Assembly: GCF_900098745.1 (NCBI RefSeq)
Contig: NZ_FQTT01000013.1
Coordinates: forward strand, 211,846 to 275,845
Reading direction: 5' to 3'
DNA length: 64,000 nucleotides
Source: Actinomyces glycerinitolerans
Lineage (GTDB): Bacteria > Actinomycetota > Actinomycetes > Actinomycetales > Actinomycetaceae
Made by a program: the position numbers and the translations under genes
The notes under the pieces: generated by a model
Databases searched by the model: none
What the model saw: only the letters and a program-made list of their open reading frames with translations
What the model was told of the DNA's origin: nothing
Shown here: piece by piece, positions 36,270 through 45,451 of the stretch
How the letters are laid out: the number at the start of each line of letters is the position of its first letter
How positions within the stretch are numbered: the first letter of the stretch is position 1

Positions 36270-38990
36270 TTAGGCGGTGGCGCGGCGGACAGAGGCGCCC
36301 GGGGCCAGTTCCTCGACGAGGGCCGCGGTAGCCGGATCCACTTCCGCGACCTCGTCCGCGCCGGTGGCGTTCAGTAGGGCTGCAACCTCGTCGAGTAGCT
36401 CGTCCTGCCCGCGGGCGGCCGCAAGGCGCAAGCGATCCCGCCACAGGCGCTGGTCGAGGTCGACCACCCGTAGTCCGGTGTCGACCGCGAGCGCCGCCCC
36501 GTCGGGGTCGGTGTCGTGCAGTAATTGGGCGGCCCGGTGTGCGGCGTCGGTGACGAGCGCGTCGGCCTGGCGAGCGGTGCGCACACGGGCCAGCCAGGCG
36601 TAGCCGCCGGCCGGAATCCCAGCGCCCACCGGACCGCGCACCAGTCGCAGCGCCTCGAGCAGCAGTTCTGCCTCGCGGTGGATATCGCTGCGTCGGGAGG
36701 CGGACAGCAAGGAGCGCAGCACGTCCCAGTCGCAGACGACGTCCGGGCCGAGAAGCAGTCGTCCCTCCTCGTCCTGGCGCACATGCGGGATGCCCTGGGA
36801 GTCGGTGCCAAGCCAGTCGCGTAGGCGCCGCACCATGGCGGCCACCACGTCGCCGGTGACGCCGAGGGGCCAGAGCATGGCACCGAGGGCCTCCGGGCGG
36901 ATGCCCCGCGGGTGCAGGGCGAGGCAGATCGCCGCCTCGGTGAGCCGATCGCGGCGGTCCGGGTCGACCGTCCCCGGAGCGTCGACGCTGGCAGGGCCCA
37001 GCACCAGGATCCTGATGGCGGCCGAACGTAGCGCCACCGTGGACAGCGGGGGCTGCGGCGGATCCGGCACAGGTGGACGGGAATCGTCTCCCGGAGGCGC
37101 GGGAGCCGCGGAGCCCAACAGGCCGGCGAGCGCATCGAGTTCCTCACCCGTTGCCCGGGTGGCGGTCACGGCTACGCCCAGCGGGTCGATCCGCGCCATA
37201 CCGGAGGCATCGATCTCAATGCGCCAGCGTGCACCCCGAGAAGGTCCGGTCCTGACGAGGCTGAGGTCGTGCTGTCCCGGTTTCGTGGCTTCCTGACCGG
37301 AGGTCAGGACGAAGGTCTGCTGGGTGTGCCGCTGGCCGGTGAGGACGCTGTCGGGGTCCACGGCCCGGGCCGGCGAGATGTCGTCGAGGCTGGCGACAGC
37401 ATGCAGGCGATCGCCGACGATGCGTTGCAGGACCGCCGGCAGCCCCAGGGTGTATGCGAGGGCTCCCTGTGACCACGGGTTGGTACCGAGCTCGAGGGCG
37501 AGGGCGGTAATGAGTTCGGCGGCCATGGTGGGTTCTCCCCCAACCACCACGTCGCCGTCCGCCGCCCCCAGGTTGATGAGGATGTCTGCCCCATTCTCGT
37601 CGCGTCCGATGGTTACCAGTCCAGGCAGGGCTGTGCCGCCGTCCGCGTCACCGGCAGGCGCCGCCGGCTCGTCCCCGGACGGGAGGCTCCAGGTAGAGCC
37701 GTCGTCGTCGGTGGTCCACGGGAGCGGCGGTTGCGGGAGCGGGCGCGGCAGGAGCAGCCGGCAGGCCGCATCATCGATGACGACGGCGTAGGGCTCGGGA
37801 CGCCCCGACACGGCGCCGAGCGAGCGCAGGATGCGATACAACCGGTCCGCGCGGACCGGGTCGGCGCCCACCCGCATGAGGCGTTCGAGTTCGAGCGCAT
37901 CGTCTCCCGGGGCCGCCGCTATGGCGCGGCGCCGTCGATCGGCAAGGATGGCGGTGAAGGTGGCGGCCATGAGGGCGCCGATGGCGGGCATCTGGGCCGG
38001 TGGCACGTCCGGCACCGCGGCGGCCGCATTGCTGGCGGCCGCCACCATATCGCTTGTACCCGCCGCGGTGTCACTGCTGGCGGTAGCACTGGGCGCAGAG
38101 GCATCCGCCTGCGCGGTCTCCTCGACGGGCACGGCGACGACGCGGTCCACGTCCTGCGCGGATTCGGGCACGATCAGGTACCAGCCGGGCTGAATGAGCC
38201 GGGCGAGTTCCAGCGAGCGGCCGTCGGGCTGGACCCTGCCGACGTTGAGATCGTAGATCTGCTGGTAGGCACGACCGTCGCCCAGGGTGCGCTCGGCGAT
38301 ATCCCACATATTGTCGTGATAGCGGCCGGCGGGTGGCTGGACCACGTAGACGCGCTGCCCGACGAGTTCGGCCCCGATGTCGGCGGGAAGCTCGGTATCG
38401 CCGAGCATGTAGCGGACGGATTGAGCCTGTTCTCCCGGGGAGCTCGCCTCGGTTGGCCCGTCCGCGCTGCTGGTGGCGGAAGCAGCGGCCTGGCTCAGTG
38501 ACGGCGTCGTGTCGGCGGCCTGCGTCTGCATGGTCGCGACCGGGGGGAGTTCCGGGGCGGACACGGGCGCTGCGACGGCAGCGGGAGCGGCGACGGCGCC
38601 CAGCACCAGCGCGGAAGTCACCAGCCGCCGTACAAGTGCCTGCGTGCCACCCGCCAGCGGCACATGCGCGGGCAGGCCGCGGCCGCGCAGCGCAGAGATC
38701 ACCTCGACGACGGTGCAGACAGTGAATTGCAACCAGGCGAGCCATACCACCCAGCTGAGCACGCCGAGCACGGTCTCAGCGGTGACGGCGCGGGTCAGCA
38801 GTGAGGCGTCCAGGTGCCGCGGCAGCGGCGGCAGCCCAGCTTGCCACAACAGCAGGCAGGGCAGGCCGATGATTACGGCCCCCAGCACCAGCACAGACAG
38901 GATTGAGCGCCACAGGGGCTCGCGCCGCTCCGGGGTTGGCGCGCGGAAGCGAGCCGGACCCGGTGCCGTGCGCTGAAGTGTAGGGGTCAC
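36270..38990 (-). CDS. LysM and BTAD domain membrane protein of the Tad locus
   Basis: 906 residues from GTG 38990. Three N-terminal hydrophobic segments (~29-53, 74-101, 122-141), then a Ser/Ala-rich stretch, a LysM-like segment (~212-280: YVVQPPAGRYHDNMWDIAER start, WYLIVPES end), a long middle region, and at ~670-880 a winged-helix plus bacterial transcriptional activator domain (LALHPRGIRPEALGAMLWP, AAMVRRLRDWLG). Such proteins recur at actinobacterial Tad loci. The LysM would sit outside in the wall and the BTAD probably inside, but topology is unclear. GTG overlaps the stop of the pseudopilin gene. Confidence 0.8.
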   Translation of the reverse strand: MTPTLQRTAPGPARFRAPTPERREPLWRSILSVLVLGAVIIGLPCLLLWQAGLPPLPRHLDASLLTRAVTAETVLGVLSWVVWLAWLQFTVCTVVEVISALRGRGLPAHVPLAGGTQALVRRLVTSALVLGAVAAPAAVAAPVSAPELPPVATMQTQAADTTPSLSQAAASATSSADGPTEASSPGEQAQSVRYMLGDTELPADIGAELVGQRVYVVQPPAGRYHDNMWDIAERTLGDGRAYQQIYDLNVGRVQPDGRSLELARLIQPGWYLIVPESAQDVDRVVAVPVEETAQADASAPSATASSDTAAGTSDMVAAASNAAAAVPDVPPAQMPAIGALMAATFTAILADRRRRAIAAAPGDDALELERLMRVGADPVRADRLYRILRSLGAVSGRPEPYAVVIDDAACRLLLPRPLPQPPLPWTTDDDGSTWSLPSGDEPAAPAGDADGGTALPGLVTIGRDENGADILINLGAADGDVVVGGEPTMAAELITALALELGTNPWSQGALAYTLGLPAVLQRIVGDRLHAVASLDDISPARAVDPDSVLTGQRHTQQTFVLTSGQEATKPGQHDLSLVRTGPSRGARWRIEIDASGMARIDPLGVAVTATRATGEELDALAGLLGSAAPAPPGDDSRPPVPDPPQPPLSTVALRSAAIRILVLGPASVDAPGTVDPDRRDRLTEAAICLALHPRGIRPEALGAMLWPLGVTGDVVAAMVRRLRDWLGTDSQGIPHVRQDEEGRLLLGPDVVCDWDVLRSLLSASRRSDIHREAELLLEALRLVRGPVGAGIPAGGYAWLARVRTARQADALVTDAAHRAAQLLHDTDPDGAALAVDTGLRVVDLDQRLWRDRLRLAAARGQDELLDEVAALLNATGADEVAEVDPATAALVEELAPGASVRRATA

Positions 38991-39415
38991 ATTTCCTCCT
39001 GGTTGATGCCGACTGCGGCGTGGGCGTCACCGGAGACACTCACGTGCACGGTGCTTACGCCCACGAAGCGGAGCATGGTCGTGGAAACGTCGTCCTCTAG
39101 CGTGACCACCACGTCCTGGCCGGTTGTGACAACAGAGAAGCGGTCCGCACCGATGCCGGTGGCATTCAGGTAGCTGGCTGCTGCTGAACGTGCCCCCGCC
39201 GAATCGAGGCCGATTCCGCCAGCGCCACGCAGTGACCCGGCGGAGACCTGTTGGGCGCCGGCACGGGCGGCCTGTTCGGCAGTGTCGGCCAGGGTGGCAC
39301 GGGCATTGAGCACCCGGCCGCCGTCGATGCATAGTCCGGCCAGGGCCATGAGCACCGCAACGACGATTACGGCGAATACCGAGGTGGATCCGCGTTCCTT
39401 GCGACAGGCGTTCAT
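38987..39415 (-). CDS. TadE/TadG-like pseudopilin
   Basis: 142 residues from ATG 39415. ERGSTSVFAVIVVAVLMALAG shows a prepilin-like site (G followed by STSVF), though the usual +5 Glu is Phe. One N-terminal membrane helix, then an Ala-rich region with a LADTAEQAARAGAQ helix as in Rv3660c/Tad-linked TadG-like proteins. Overlaps both neighbours by four bases. Role inferred: minor pilin or membrane part of the Tad machine. Confidence 0.8.
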   Translation of the reverse strand: MNACRKERGSTSVFAVIVVAVLMALAGLCIDGGRVLNARATLADTAEQAARAGAQQVSAGSLRGAGGIGLDSAGARSAAASYLNATGIGADRFSVVTTGQDVVVTLEDDVSTTMLRFVGVSTVHVSVSGDAHAAVGINQEEM

Positions 39416-39861
39416 CGGGTTCCCCGCCAAGTGTCTACCGGGGAGATCGAACTGGAGGTGACGGTTGTGGTGCCGGGCAGGAAGACCAGCCCGAGGTCGG
39501 CCAGCCGCACCTGGCAGCTGACGGTCACCTTCACGGAGCCGCCACGGGAGAAGCCGGACACGTCCGTGTCGGACCTGCACTCGGCGGCGGCGGTGTCGGC
39601 TACGGCCAGGCTGGAGGCGGCCGCCGCTGCCGCCGTGCCGGCAGAGCGTTCCATCGAGGCGGCGCGGGCGGCATCACGGGCGGCGGCCTGGGTCATGCCC
39701 TCCGCGGAGACCCAGCGCCCTGCAGCGACGACGAGCATGACCACCATGAGCAGAGCGGGCGCGATAAGGACCATTTCGACCGACATGGTGCCGCGCTCGC
39801 CACGCCACCGGGGGCGACGGCGCGCACGTCGTCGGGAATAGGTGCGCACGGCGATCCTCAT
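39412..39861 (-). CDS. TadE-like pseudopilin (second)
   Basis: 149 residues. A basic N terminus (RRRARRRPRWR) precedes ERGTMSVEMVLIAPALL, with G then TMSVE: the +5 Glu expected for prepilin-peptidase processing. One membrane helix, then AAARDAARAAS and a two-cysteine exported part (ECRSD, VSCQV). Overlaps its neighbours by ATGA. Confidence 0.85.
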   Translation of the reverse strand: MRIAVRTYSRRRARRRPRWRGERGTMSVEMVLIAPALLMVVMLVVAAGRWVSAEGMTQAAARDAARAASMERSAGTAAAAAASSLAVADTAAAECRSDTDVSGFSRGGSVKVTVSCQVRLADLGLVFLPGTTTVTSSSISPVDTWRGTR

Positions 39862-40268
39862 GTGTCCTCCCTGAAGGTCTCGATCGGCGCGGTGACGGAG
39901 GCCTCGATGCCGGGGGCGAGGCCGGCGACAATATCCATGGAGGCACCGGTCACGGTGACCCGAGCCTCGTCGCCGTCTATGTCGACGTGCACGTCGACAT
40001 CGGTCAGTGCACGGCCGCTGCCCACCCGCGTGGCATAGCGAGCGCCGTCGGCCTCGGCCTGAGCGACCTGAGCCGGGGCGGTGCCGCCGTCGCGCACTAT
40101 CCGAACCGTCTCCCGGGCGGTGGAGATGGCCACCTCATGGCCGTACCAGGACAGCGCGACCTGCACGGTGATGAGGATGATGAGCATCAACAGCGGGAAG
40201 AAGACCAGGAGCTCCACCGAGGAGGCCCCGGTCTCCGCCCGCAGTCGCTTGCAAATCCAGGCAGACAT
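39858..40268 (-). CDS. tadE: TadE-like pseudopilin (first)
   Basis: 136 residues from ATG 40268. TGASSVELLVFFPLLMLII has the G followed by ASSVE processing pattern with +5 Glu and one membrane helix; then the TadE-typical RETVRIVRDGGT helix and a beta-rich end. Starts two bases after the Flp pilin stop. Confidence 0.85.
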   Translation of the reverse strand: MSAWICKRLRAETGASSVELLVFFPLLMLIILITVQVALSWYGHEVAISTARETVRIVRDGGTAPAQVAQAEADGARYATRVGSGRALTDVDVHVDIDGDEARVTVTGASMDIVAGLAPGIEASVTAPIETFREDT

Positions 40269-40270
40269 GG

Positions 40271-40501
40271 TCACCCGTTGTCGCCGCCGCCGTTGTTGCC
40301 GATCGTCGGCACCTCGAGGTTGGAGGACGCGTCCTGGACCAGCCCGTAAACGACGCGTCCGACCAGGGCGGCCAGGGCAATCAGGAAGCCGGTGATGATG
40401 ACCCACTCGACCGTGGAGGCGCCCTTTTCGCCGGCGTGGGCGTTCAGGCGGCCCCGAACCGTACCGGCGAGGATCTGGAGTGTGCACATTAGGCGGAGCA
40501 T
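40271..40501 (-). CDS. flp: Flp-type pilin
   Basis: 76 residues. GEKG then ASTVEW gives the Flp processing site (cut after G27, +5 Glu32, aromatic next), followed by a hydrophobic IITGFLIALAALVGRVVYG helix and a short Gly/Asn-rich end. Good RBS AAAGGA before ATG 40501. It would be the major pilus subunit made by this locus; the needed prepilin peptidase (TadV) is not in the window. Confidence 0.85.
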   Translation of the reverse strand: MLRLMCTLQILAGTVRGRLNAHAGEKGASTVEWVIITGFLIALAALVGRVVYGLVQDASSNLEVPTIGNNGGGDNG

Positions 40502-40556
40502 GGTGATTTCCTTTCTGCAGGGTTTTCTGGGTGATTTGTGGCGCGGGAGTACCCGG

Positions 40557-41480
40557 TCAGGTACTTCCCATGATTCCGGCGAGGGCCGGATAGACGAGGA
40601 ACACGATGAACCCCATCGCGATGATCAGCTGTGCTACCAGCATGGATTCCGAGCTCTCCCCCGCCTTGCCCTCGGCGTCGGCCAACTCACGCCGCCGCAT
40701 GCTGGTGGCGCGGGCGGACAGGGACTCGCGGATCTTGGCGCCGTCTTCGGCGACGAGCGCGAGCGCGGCCGAAAGGTCGCGCAGCTCGTCAATCCGCAAC
40801 TGGTCACCGAGCTGTCCCATGGCGGCCCAGGGGGTCTCACCGCGAAGGCGCGCGGCAGCCAGAGCATCCCGGATGCGCACCATCGCCGGGTCGTCGGACA
40901 GTGTCGCGGCGGAGTCGAGGGCCTCGGGCACGCCCCGACCGGCGGCCAGGGACATGGACACCAGGTCCAAGTAGGAGCCCACCACGTGCCGGAAGTCCCG
41001 GCGCGCCGCATCTGCCTGCCCACGCAACCTGACGGTGGGCAGGATGACCGCGAGCGCGCCGAGTACCAGGCATGCCAGCACGGGCGTCTCCCAGGAGGTG
41101 ATGCTGCCGAGCGCGGTAGCCACCCCGACCAGGGTCAGTGGCGCGGCAAATGCAGCCAACCCGCACATGAGCGAGATCACCAGGTGCCGTTCCAGAGACC
41201 GCCCCACCATGGCCAGGTCGGATGACAGCGAGCCCAGGCCTATGCCGGTGCGCCTTAGCAGTGCCGCCGAGCGGAAGCCGACCGTGTCCAACCAATCCGG
41301 CAGCGCGCCCTCGGCCGGGTTCAGGCGGCGGGCGTCGCGGCGCAGCCGAGCCTCATCACGCTGCGTGTCCAACTCAGCCAGTGCCGGAGCCGGCTGCACC
41401 CGCGGCGGCACGAGGATGAGCGTCAGCAGCAGCACGCCGGCCCCGCTGACGGCACCGCCGACCAGAATCCAGATGCTCAT
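40557..41480 (-). CDS. tadC: Tad platform protein TadC-like
   Basis: 307 residues from ATG 41480. Type II secretion F-domain (~165-300: HVVGSYLDLVSMSLAAGRGVPEAL) with membrane segments at the N terminus, middle (LISLMCGLAAFAAPL region) and C terminus. With TadB it forms the inner-membrane platform of the pilus. Starts in the ATGA overlap with tadB; a 55-base gap separates it from flp. Confidence 0.88.
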   Translation of the reverse strand: MSIWILVGGAVSGAGVLLLTLILVPPRVQPAPALAELDTQRDEARLRRDARRLNPAEGALPDWLDTVGFRSAALLRRTGIGLGSLSSDLAMVGRSLERHLVISLMCGLAAFAAPLTLVGVATALGSITSWETPVLACLVLGALAVILPTVRLRGQADAARRDFRHVVGSYLDLVSMSLAAGRGVPEALDSAATLSDDPAMVRIRDALAAARLRGETPWAAMGQLGDQLRIDELRDLSAALALVAEDGAKIRESLSARATSMRRRELADAEGKAGESSESMLVAQLIIAMGFIVFLVYPALAGIMGST

Positions 41481-42346
41481 GCGGCACCCCCGTTCGTGAC
41501 GGTCAGGAAACGGCGCGGAAGGACCACGCCGGCCAGGCGTCGCATCCACATCAGACCCACGGCGAACAGCCCCACCACCACGAGCAGGACCAGCTGTCCC
41601 TGGACGCTGGAGTACGGCTCCACGAAGCTTCGGTTGAACAGCGCTAGCGCAAGCATCACCACGATGGAGAAGATCACGACGATCTGCGCGGAGCGACGGG
41701 TGCCGGCGCGGGAGGCCGAAACTCGCTGGCGCATGTCCAGTTCGGCGCGTGCGGTGTCGGCCAGTGAACCGAGCAGCTGACGCAGTCCGGGGCCACGCAA
41801 CCGCGAGTTCATGATCAGCGCGGACACCATCAGGTCTGCCGTGGGATCGTCCAGATCGTCGGCGAACTGCCGCAGGGCGGTACCCATGGGCACGCGCACG
41901 CGCATCCGGTCGGCCAGCAGTGCCAGGTCCTCGCGGATGGCCGGGGCCGCGGCGTAGACGGTGGCGGGGATGGCCTGTTCCAGGCCGACTGCGCCGGCGA
42001 TCGTGTCGCGCAGTGACTCCGCCCAGGCGGCCAGCGCCTCCACCTTCGCGGCTGCCTCCCGCTCCTGGCGGGCGCCACCGAACAGCAGTGGCCACACCAG
42101 CACGAGCACACCGCCCGCCGCAGCGAGCACGACCCAGCGGGTCAGCACCAGCACGGCGAGGGCGACTCCGGCGGCAAGCAGGATCCGGCGCAGGTCCCGC
42201 CGGATCAGCGGCTTGCGGCCGGCTTCGGTGTGCGAGGTATGGGCGGGAAGCGGGTCGACGCCCATGATGAAGATGATCAGTAGGAAGGCTCCGGCACCCA
42301 CGAGGGCGCCGGCGAGCAGGGCTGCCATGGCGGTCGAGTTGTGCAT
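41477..42346 (-). CDS. tadB: Tad platform protein TadB-like
   Basis: 289 residues from ATG 42346. T2SF F-domain (AAWAESLRDTIAGAVGLEQA, LIMNSRLRGPGLRQLLGSLA) between N-terminal helices (LLAGALVGAGAFLLII, ILLAAGVALAVLVLTRW) and C-terminal helices. Shares one base with the tadA stop (TGATG). Confidence 0.88.
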   Translation of the reverse strand: MHNSTAMAALLAGALVGAGAFLLIIFIMGVDPLPAHTSHTEAGRKPLIRRDLRRILLAAGVALAVLVLTRWVVLAAAGGVLVLVWPLLFGGARQEREAAAKVEALAAWAESLRDTIAGAVGLEQAIPATVYAAAPAIREDLALLADRMRVRVPMGTALRQFADDLDDPTADLMVSALIMNSRLRGPGLRQLLGSLADTARAELDMRQRVSASRAGTRRSAQIVVIFSIVVMLALALFNRSFVEPYSSVQGQLVLLVVVGLFAVGLMWMRRLAGVVLPRRFLTVTNGGAA

Positions 42347-43659
42347 CAGGCCCCCCGCGCATACGTGGCAACCGGGTCGTAGCCGGCCTCTATCAGATCG
42401 GCGATGCATTCGATGGGCGCCGCCGGCTGGGCGTGACCGGAGCCGTCGTCGGCGAATATCTCGCTGGACAGCACCCGTCCGTCGACACCATTGACCTCGC
42501 GCACGGAGGCCACATAACGGCGCATGGAGCCGCCCTCACTGAAGCGGTTCTCACGGGTGAGGAAGATGACGAAGTCGACGGCGCCCGCGATCAGCAGGTT
42601 GGTGGCGTCCTGTGGCAGATGCTCGGCGGACTGGATGGCGTAGGTGGCGATGCGGTTGAACACCTCCGCCGAGGAGTTGGCGTGGATGGTGGACAGGGAG
42701 CCGTCATTGCCCTGGCTCATGGCGTTGAGCATGGTGACGATCTCGTCTCCCAGTACCTCACCGACGATCACGCGCGAGGGATTCATGCGCAGCGAGCGCC
42801 GCACCAGGTCGGCCATGGTGATGGCGCCGGCGCCCTCGGAGTTCGGCAGGCGCTCCTCGAAGGCGACCACGTTGGGGTGCAGGTCAGAGAATTCTCCGAG
42901 GCCGAGCTCGAGCGCACGCTCAACGGTGATGAGCCGCTCTGACGGCGGGATCTCATTGGCCAGCGCACGCAGGAAGGTGGTCTTGCCGGCGTTGGTGGCA
43001 CCGGCGATCATGATGTTCTTGCGGGCGCGCACCGCGGCCGAGCAGAAGGCGGCCAGCCGGGGGCTGATGGTGCCCAGGCCCACGAGCTCATCCAGTCCCA
43101 CCTTGTCCAGGCGGGCGCGGCGTACCGAGACGGCGGGGCGGGAGCACACGTCCATAACGGCCGACAGGCGCGAGCCGTCCGGTAGCCGCAGATCGAGCTG
43201 TGGGTTGGCGGAGTCGAAGGGGCGGGAGGCGAGACCCGAGTAGGAGCCGAGTACCTGGACCAGTTCTACGAGCTCGTCGTCGGAGTCGGCTACCGGCGCC
43301 CCGCGTTCCTCCCGCCCATCGGCGTACTGGATGAAGACGTTGTCGTAGCCGTTGATGTCGACATTCTCGACGTCGGGGTCCTCCAAGAGAGGCTGAAGCC
43401 GCCCGACGCCGAACAGGGCGGCATGAATGCCCTGGGAGACCTCTTCCTCCGCCTGGGCGTCCAGGGGACTGCGTCCGGCGGCGATCTCGGTGCGCGCGTA
43501 CTGCTCCAGCACACGTCCGATCAGGGCCCGGGCGAACTGGCGCTCGTCCTCCGGAGTCATGGGCGGAATGCCGGAGGCGGCGTCGTCGTGCCGCTGCTTG
43601 GCGAGTAGGTCGGCAACCTGCTCGCGCATGGTGCGTACGAGGTTCTGGTCCACACTCAT
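42346..43659 (-). CDS. tadA: Tad secretion ATPase TadA/CpaF
   Basis: 437 residues. GspE/CpaF-type ATPase: Walker A GATNAGKTT with K226, then ITVERALELGLG, the Walker B region and the His box SQGNDGSLSTIHANS. It powers pilin extension (and maybe retraction) at the inner membrane face. ATGA overlap with the tadZ-like gene. Confidence 0.93.
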   Translation of the reverse strand: MSVDQNLVRTMREQVADLLAKQRHDDAASGIPPMTPEDERQFARALIGRVLEQYARTEIAAGRSPLDAQAEEEVSQGIHAALFGVGRLQPLLEDPDVENVDINGYDNVFIQYADGREERGAPVADSDDELVELVQVLGSYSGLASRPFDSANPQLDLRLPDGSRLSAVMDVCSRPAVSVRRARLDKVGLDELVGLGTISPRLAAFCSAAVRARKNIMIAGATNAGKTTFLRALANEIPPSERLITVERALELGLGEFSDLHPNVVAFEERLPNSEGAGAITMADLVRRSLRMNPSRVIVGEVLGDEIVTMLNAMSQGNDGSLSTIHANSSAEVFNRIATYAIQSAEHLPQDATNLLIAGAVDFVIFLTRENRFSEGGSMRRYVASVREVNGVDGRVLSSEIFADDGSGHAQPAAPIECIADLIEAGYDPVATYARGA

Positions 43660-44405
43660 CGCCGCACCACCAATCCCGCCAGAACGGCGGCGAGTTCCCG
43701 GGCGGAACGCACCAACAGCGTGTTCTGCAGCGGGCGGGGTCGCCGTCCCGACAGGGCGTCCGCCGCCGCATCGTCATGCGCGAGAACGCCAACCACCGGT
43801 ACGTCCAAACCTCCGGATTGCAACAGCTGGCCAAGGGCCTGCGCCTCGTGGCGCTCTTTCCAGCGGGCGACGAGCAGTACGCCGAGTTCGGGCCGCTCGG
43901 CTCGGTGCGCCGTCTCCTCGGTGATCCAGCGCAGGCGTTCACGCAGGTGCCCGTACTGGTCGACTCCTGGGCGGCTCACCAGCAGCAGGCGATCGGAGGC
44001 AAGCGCTACGGCCAGGCTGGGGGCGCCCGGTGTGAGTCGCCCGACGTCGGCGATGACGTCGGTCGTGCCACGCAGGCTATGGGCGACGGCCGACCAGCCG
44101 GCGCCTATGGCTGCCGCCTGATCAGGACGGGCCAGGCCGACGAGCACCTTCAAGCCACCGTCGACGGCGGTCAAGTGCTCATCCAGAGCAGCCCGAGACT
44201 CGCGTCGTGCCGCGGCAGCCAGCGAGACGAGACCCCGCGAGGAATCGATGGGGTGGCCGGACTGGGTACGCAGCCTGTACATCAGGTCCGAGCCGGCCGG
44301 GTCCAGTTCGGCCAGGCGCACGTCACGCGGCCAGATGGCGGCCAGCACGTGCGCTGCGGTGGTGGCGCCGGGCGAGCCCTTGGCGGAGGCGACCGAGATC
44401 AGCAT
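43656..44405 (-). CDS. tadZ: TadZ/CpaE-like ParA-family protein with degenerate P-loop
   Basis: 249 residues. MLISVASAKGSPGATTAAHVL places it in the ParA/MinD group, but the loop reads KGSPGATT, keeping the first signature Lys (K9) and replacing the P-loop Lys by Ala. Family members place the Tad machine at a cell site. Nucleotide hydrolysis is doubtful here. Shares one base with the rcpC-like gene. Confidence 0.8.
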   Translation of the reverse strand: MLISVASAKGSPGATTAAHVLAAIWPRDVRLAELDPAGSDLMYRLRTQSGHPIDSSRGLVSLAAAARRESRAALDEHLTAVDGGLKVLVGLARPDQAAAIGAGWSAVAHSLRGTTDVIADVGRLTPGAPSLAVALASDRLLLVSRPGVDQYGHLRERLRWITEETAHRAERPELGVLLVARWKERHEAQALGQLLQSGGLDVPVVGVLAHDDAAADALSGRRPRPLQNTLLVRSARELAAVLAGLVVRR

Positions 44406-45115
44406 CAGCTCTCTCCGATCGGCTGGTCGGTGGCGGTCAGGACCACGGCTATGCTCCCGCCCGCGCCGGCCTGGGCGAGCGCGGCGGCGTCGGCCTCATC
44501 GACAATCAGGGACAGCACGCAACCGGAAGTCCAGTCATTGTCCGAACCGGAGGTGGAGACCGCAGTGAGCACCTGCGCATGGCGGACCGTGACGGCGCCG
44601 CTGCCGGTGTCAACCACGTCCACCACATCGCCCGCAGCCAAGCCCCCCGCGGGGAATCTACCGATCTCAAGCGAGACACCGACCACCTGGGTGCCGTCGC
44701 CGGGCAATGGCGAGTTCAGCAGCTGAGAGGTGTCGAACAGCTGGCCCTCGGCGATCTCTGTCCGCGCCGTCTGCCCGACCAGCTGCTCAGCTTGGCTGGC
44801 GGGGATGAGCGTGTCGAGTGTGGACGAGACAGGCGTCGAGACGAGGTCATCCTCGGTGATTACCGCGCCAGCAGCGACCGTGCGGGCCGCTGCGAGCATC
44901 TCGACTCGATGGTCGGCGCGAGTAGCAAGCAATCCAGCCAGCAGCGCCCCGCCCACGATCAGCAGCACCGCCAGCGCGGCCAACAACGGGCGCCTCTCAC
45001 CGGGGGCCGCAGGCAGGCGCGACGCGGTCCGCTCACGCCGAGCACGGCTGGACGACACACCACGGGCATCGCGGTCACGACGCCGAAGGACACGCCCGTC
45101 CTGGGGCTGAGACAT
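44405..45115 (-). CDS. RcpC/CpaB-like SAF-domain protein
   Basis: 236 residues: basic N terminus, one membrane helix (LLAALAVLLIVGGALLAGLL, ~44-63), then an SAF domain (AARTVAAGAVITEDDLV, ~76-130). First gene of the minus-strand Tad cluster; RBS GAGG in front of ATG 45115. Exported domain probably wall-side. Confidence 0.85.
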   Translation of the reverse strand: MSQPQDGRVLRRRDRDARGVSSSRARRERTASRLPAAPGERRPLLAALAVLLIVGGALLAGLLATRADHRVEMLAAARTVAAGAVITEDDLVSTPVSSTLDTLIPASQAEQLVGQTARTEIAEGQLFDTSQLLNSPLPGDGTQVVGVSLEIGRFPAGGLAAGDVVDVVDTGSGAVTVRHAQVLTAVSTSGSDNDWTSGCVLSLIVDEADAAALAQAGAGGSIAVVLTATDQPIGES

Positions 45116-45451
45116 GTTGGAAACCTCGCTTGGGAGAAAGGATGAGACGGACGTACGTTACCTCGAGTCCCCCGGTCACACCATGACAACTTTGCGAGCA
45201 CGCTTGAGGCAATGACAACACTTCCGGCCAGCGGAGGGCACAAATCCGCAGAATCTAGCCGCATCCTCGAAGTTACACCTCGAAGCCTCCGACGCCTCGC
45301 ATGGGTAGTTCTACCCGAAGCGCTTGCGCCGACATCCTCGGCATGGAACCCTAACAGTTACCCGGTACGCGAGCATCATCACGTACCCATCTCTCAAGCG
45401 ATAGAGACAAGCGACAGAGATGTATCCGAACCTGAACCCGAGGAGTTACTA
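45116..45451. promoter_or_regulatory. Divergent control region of Tad/EssC operon and WXG100 gene
   Basis: 336 bases with no supported gene. Contains a perfect short hairpin GGGTAG-TT-CTACCC (45303-45316) and two copies of ATGACAAC about 30 bases apart (45183 and 45212 regions). One promoter for the 13.5-kb operon and one for the WXG100 gene must be here; I could not fix -35/-10 boxes with confidence. Confidence 0.45.
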
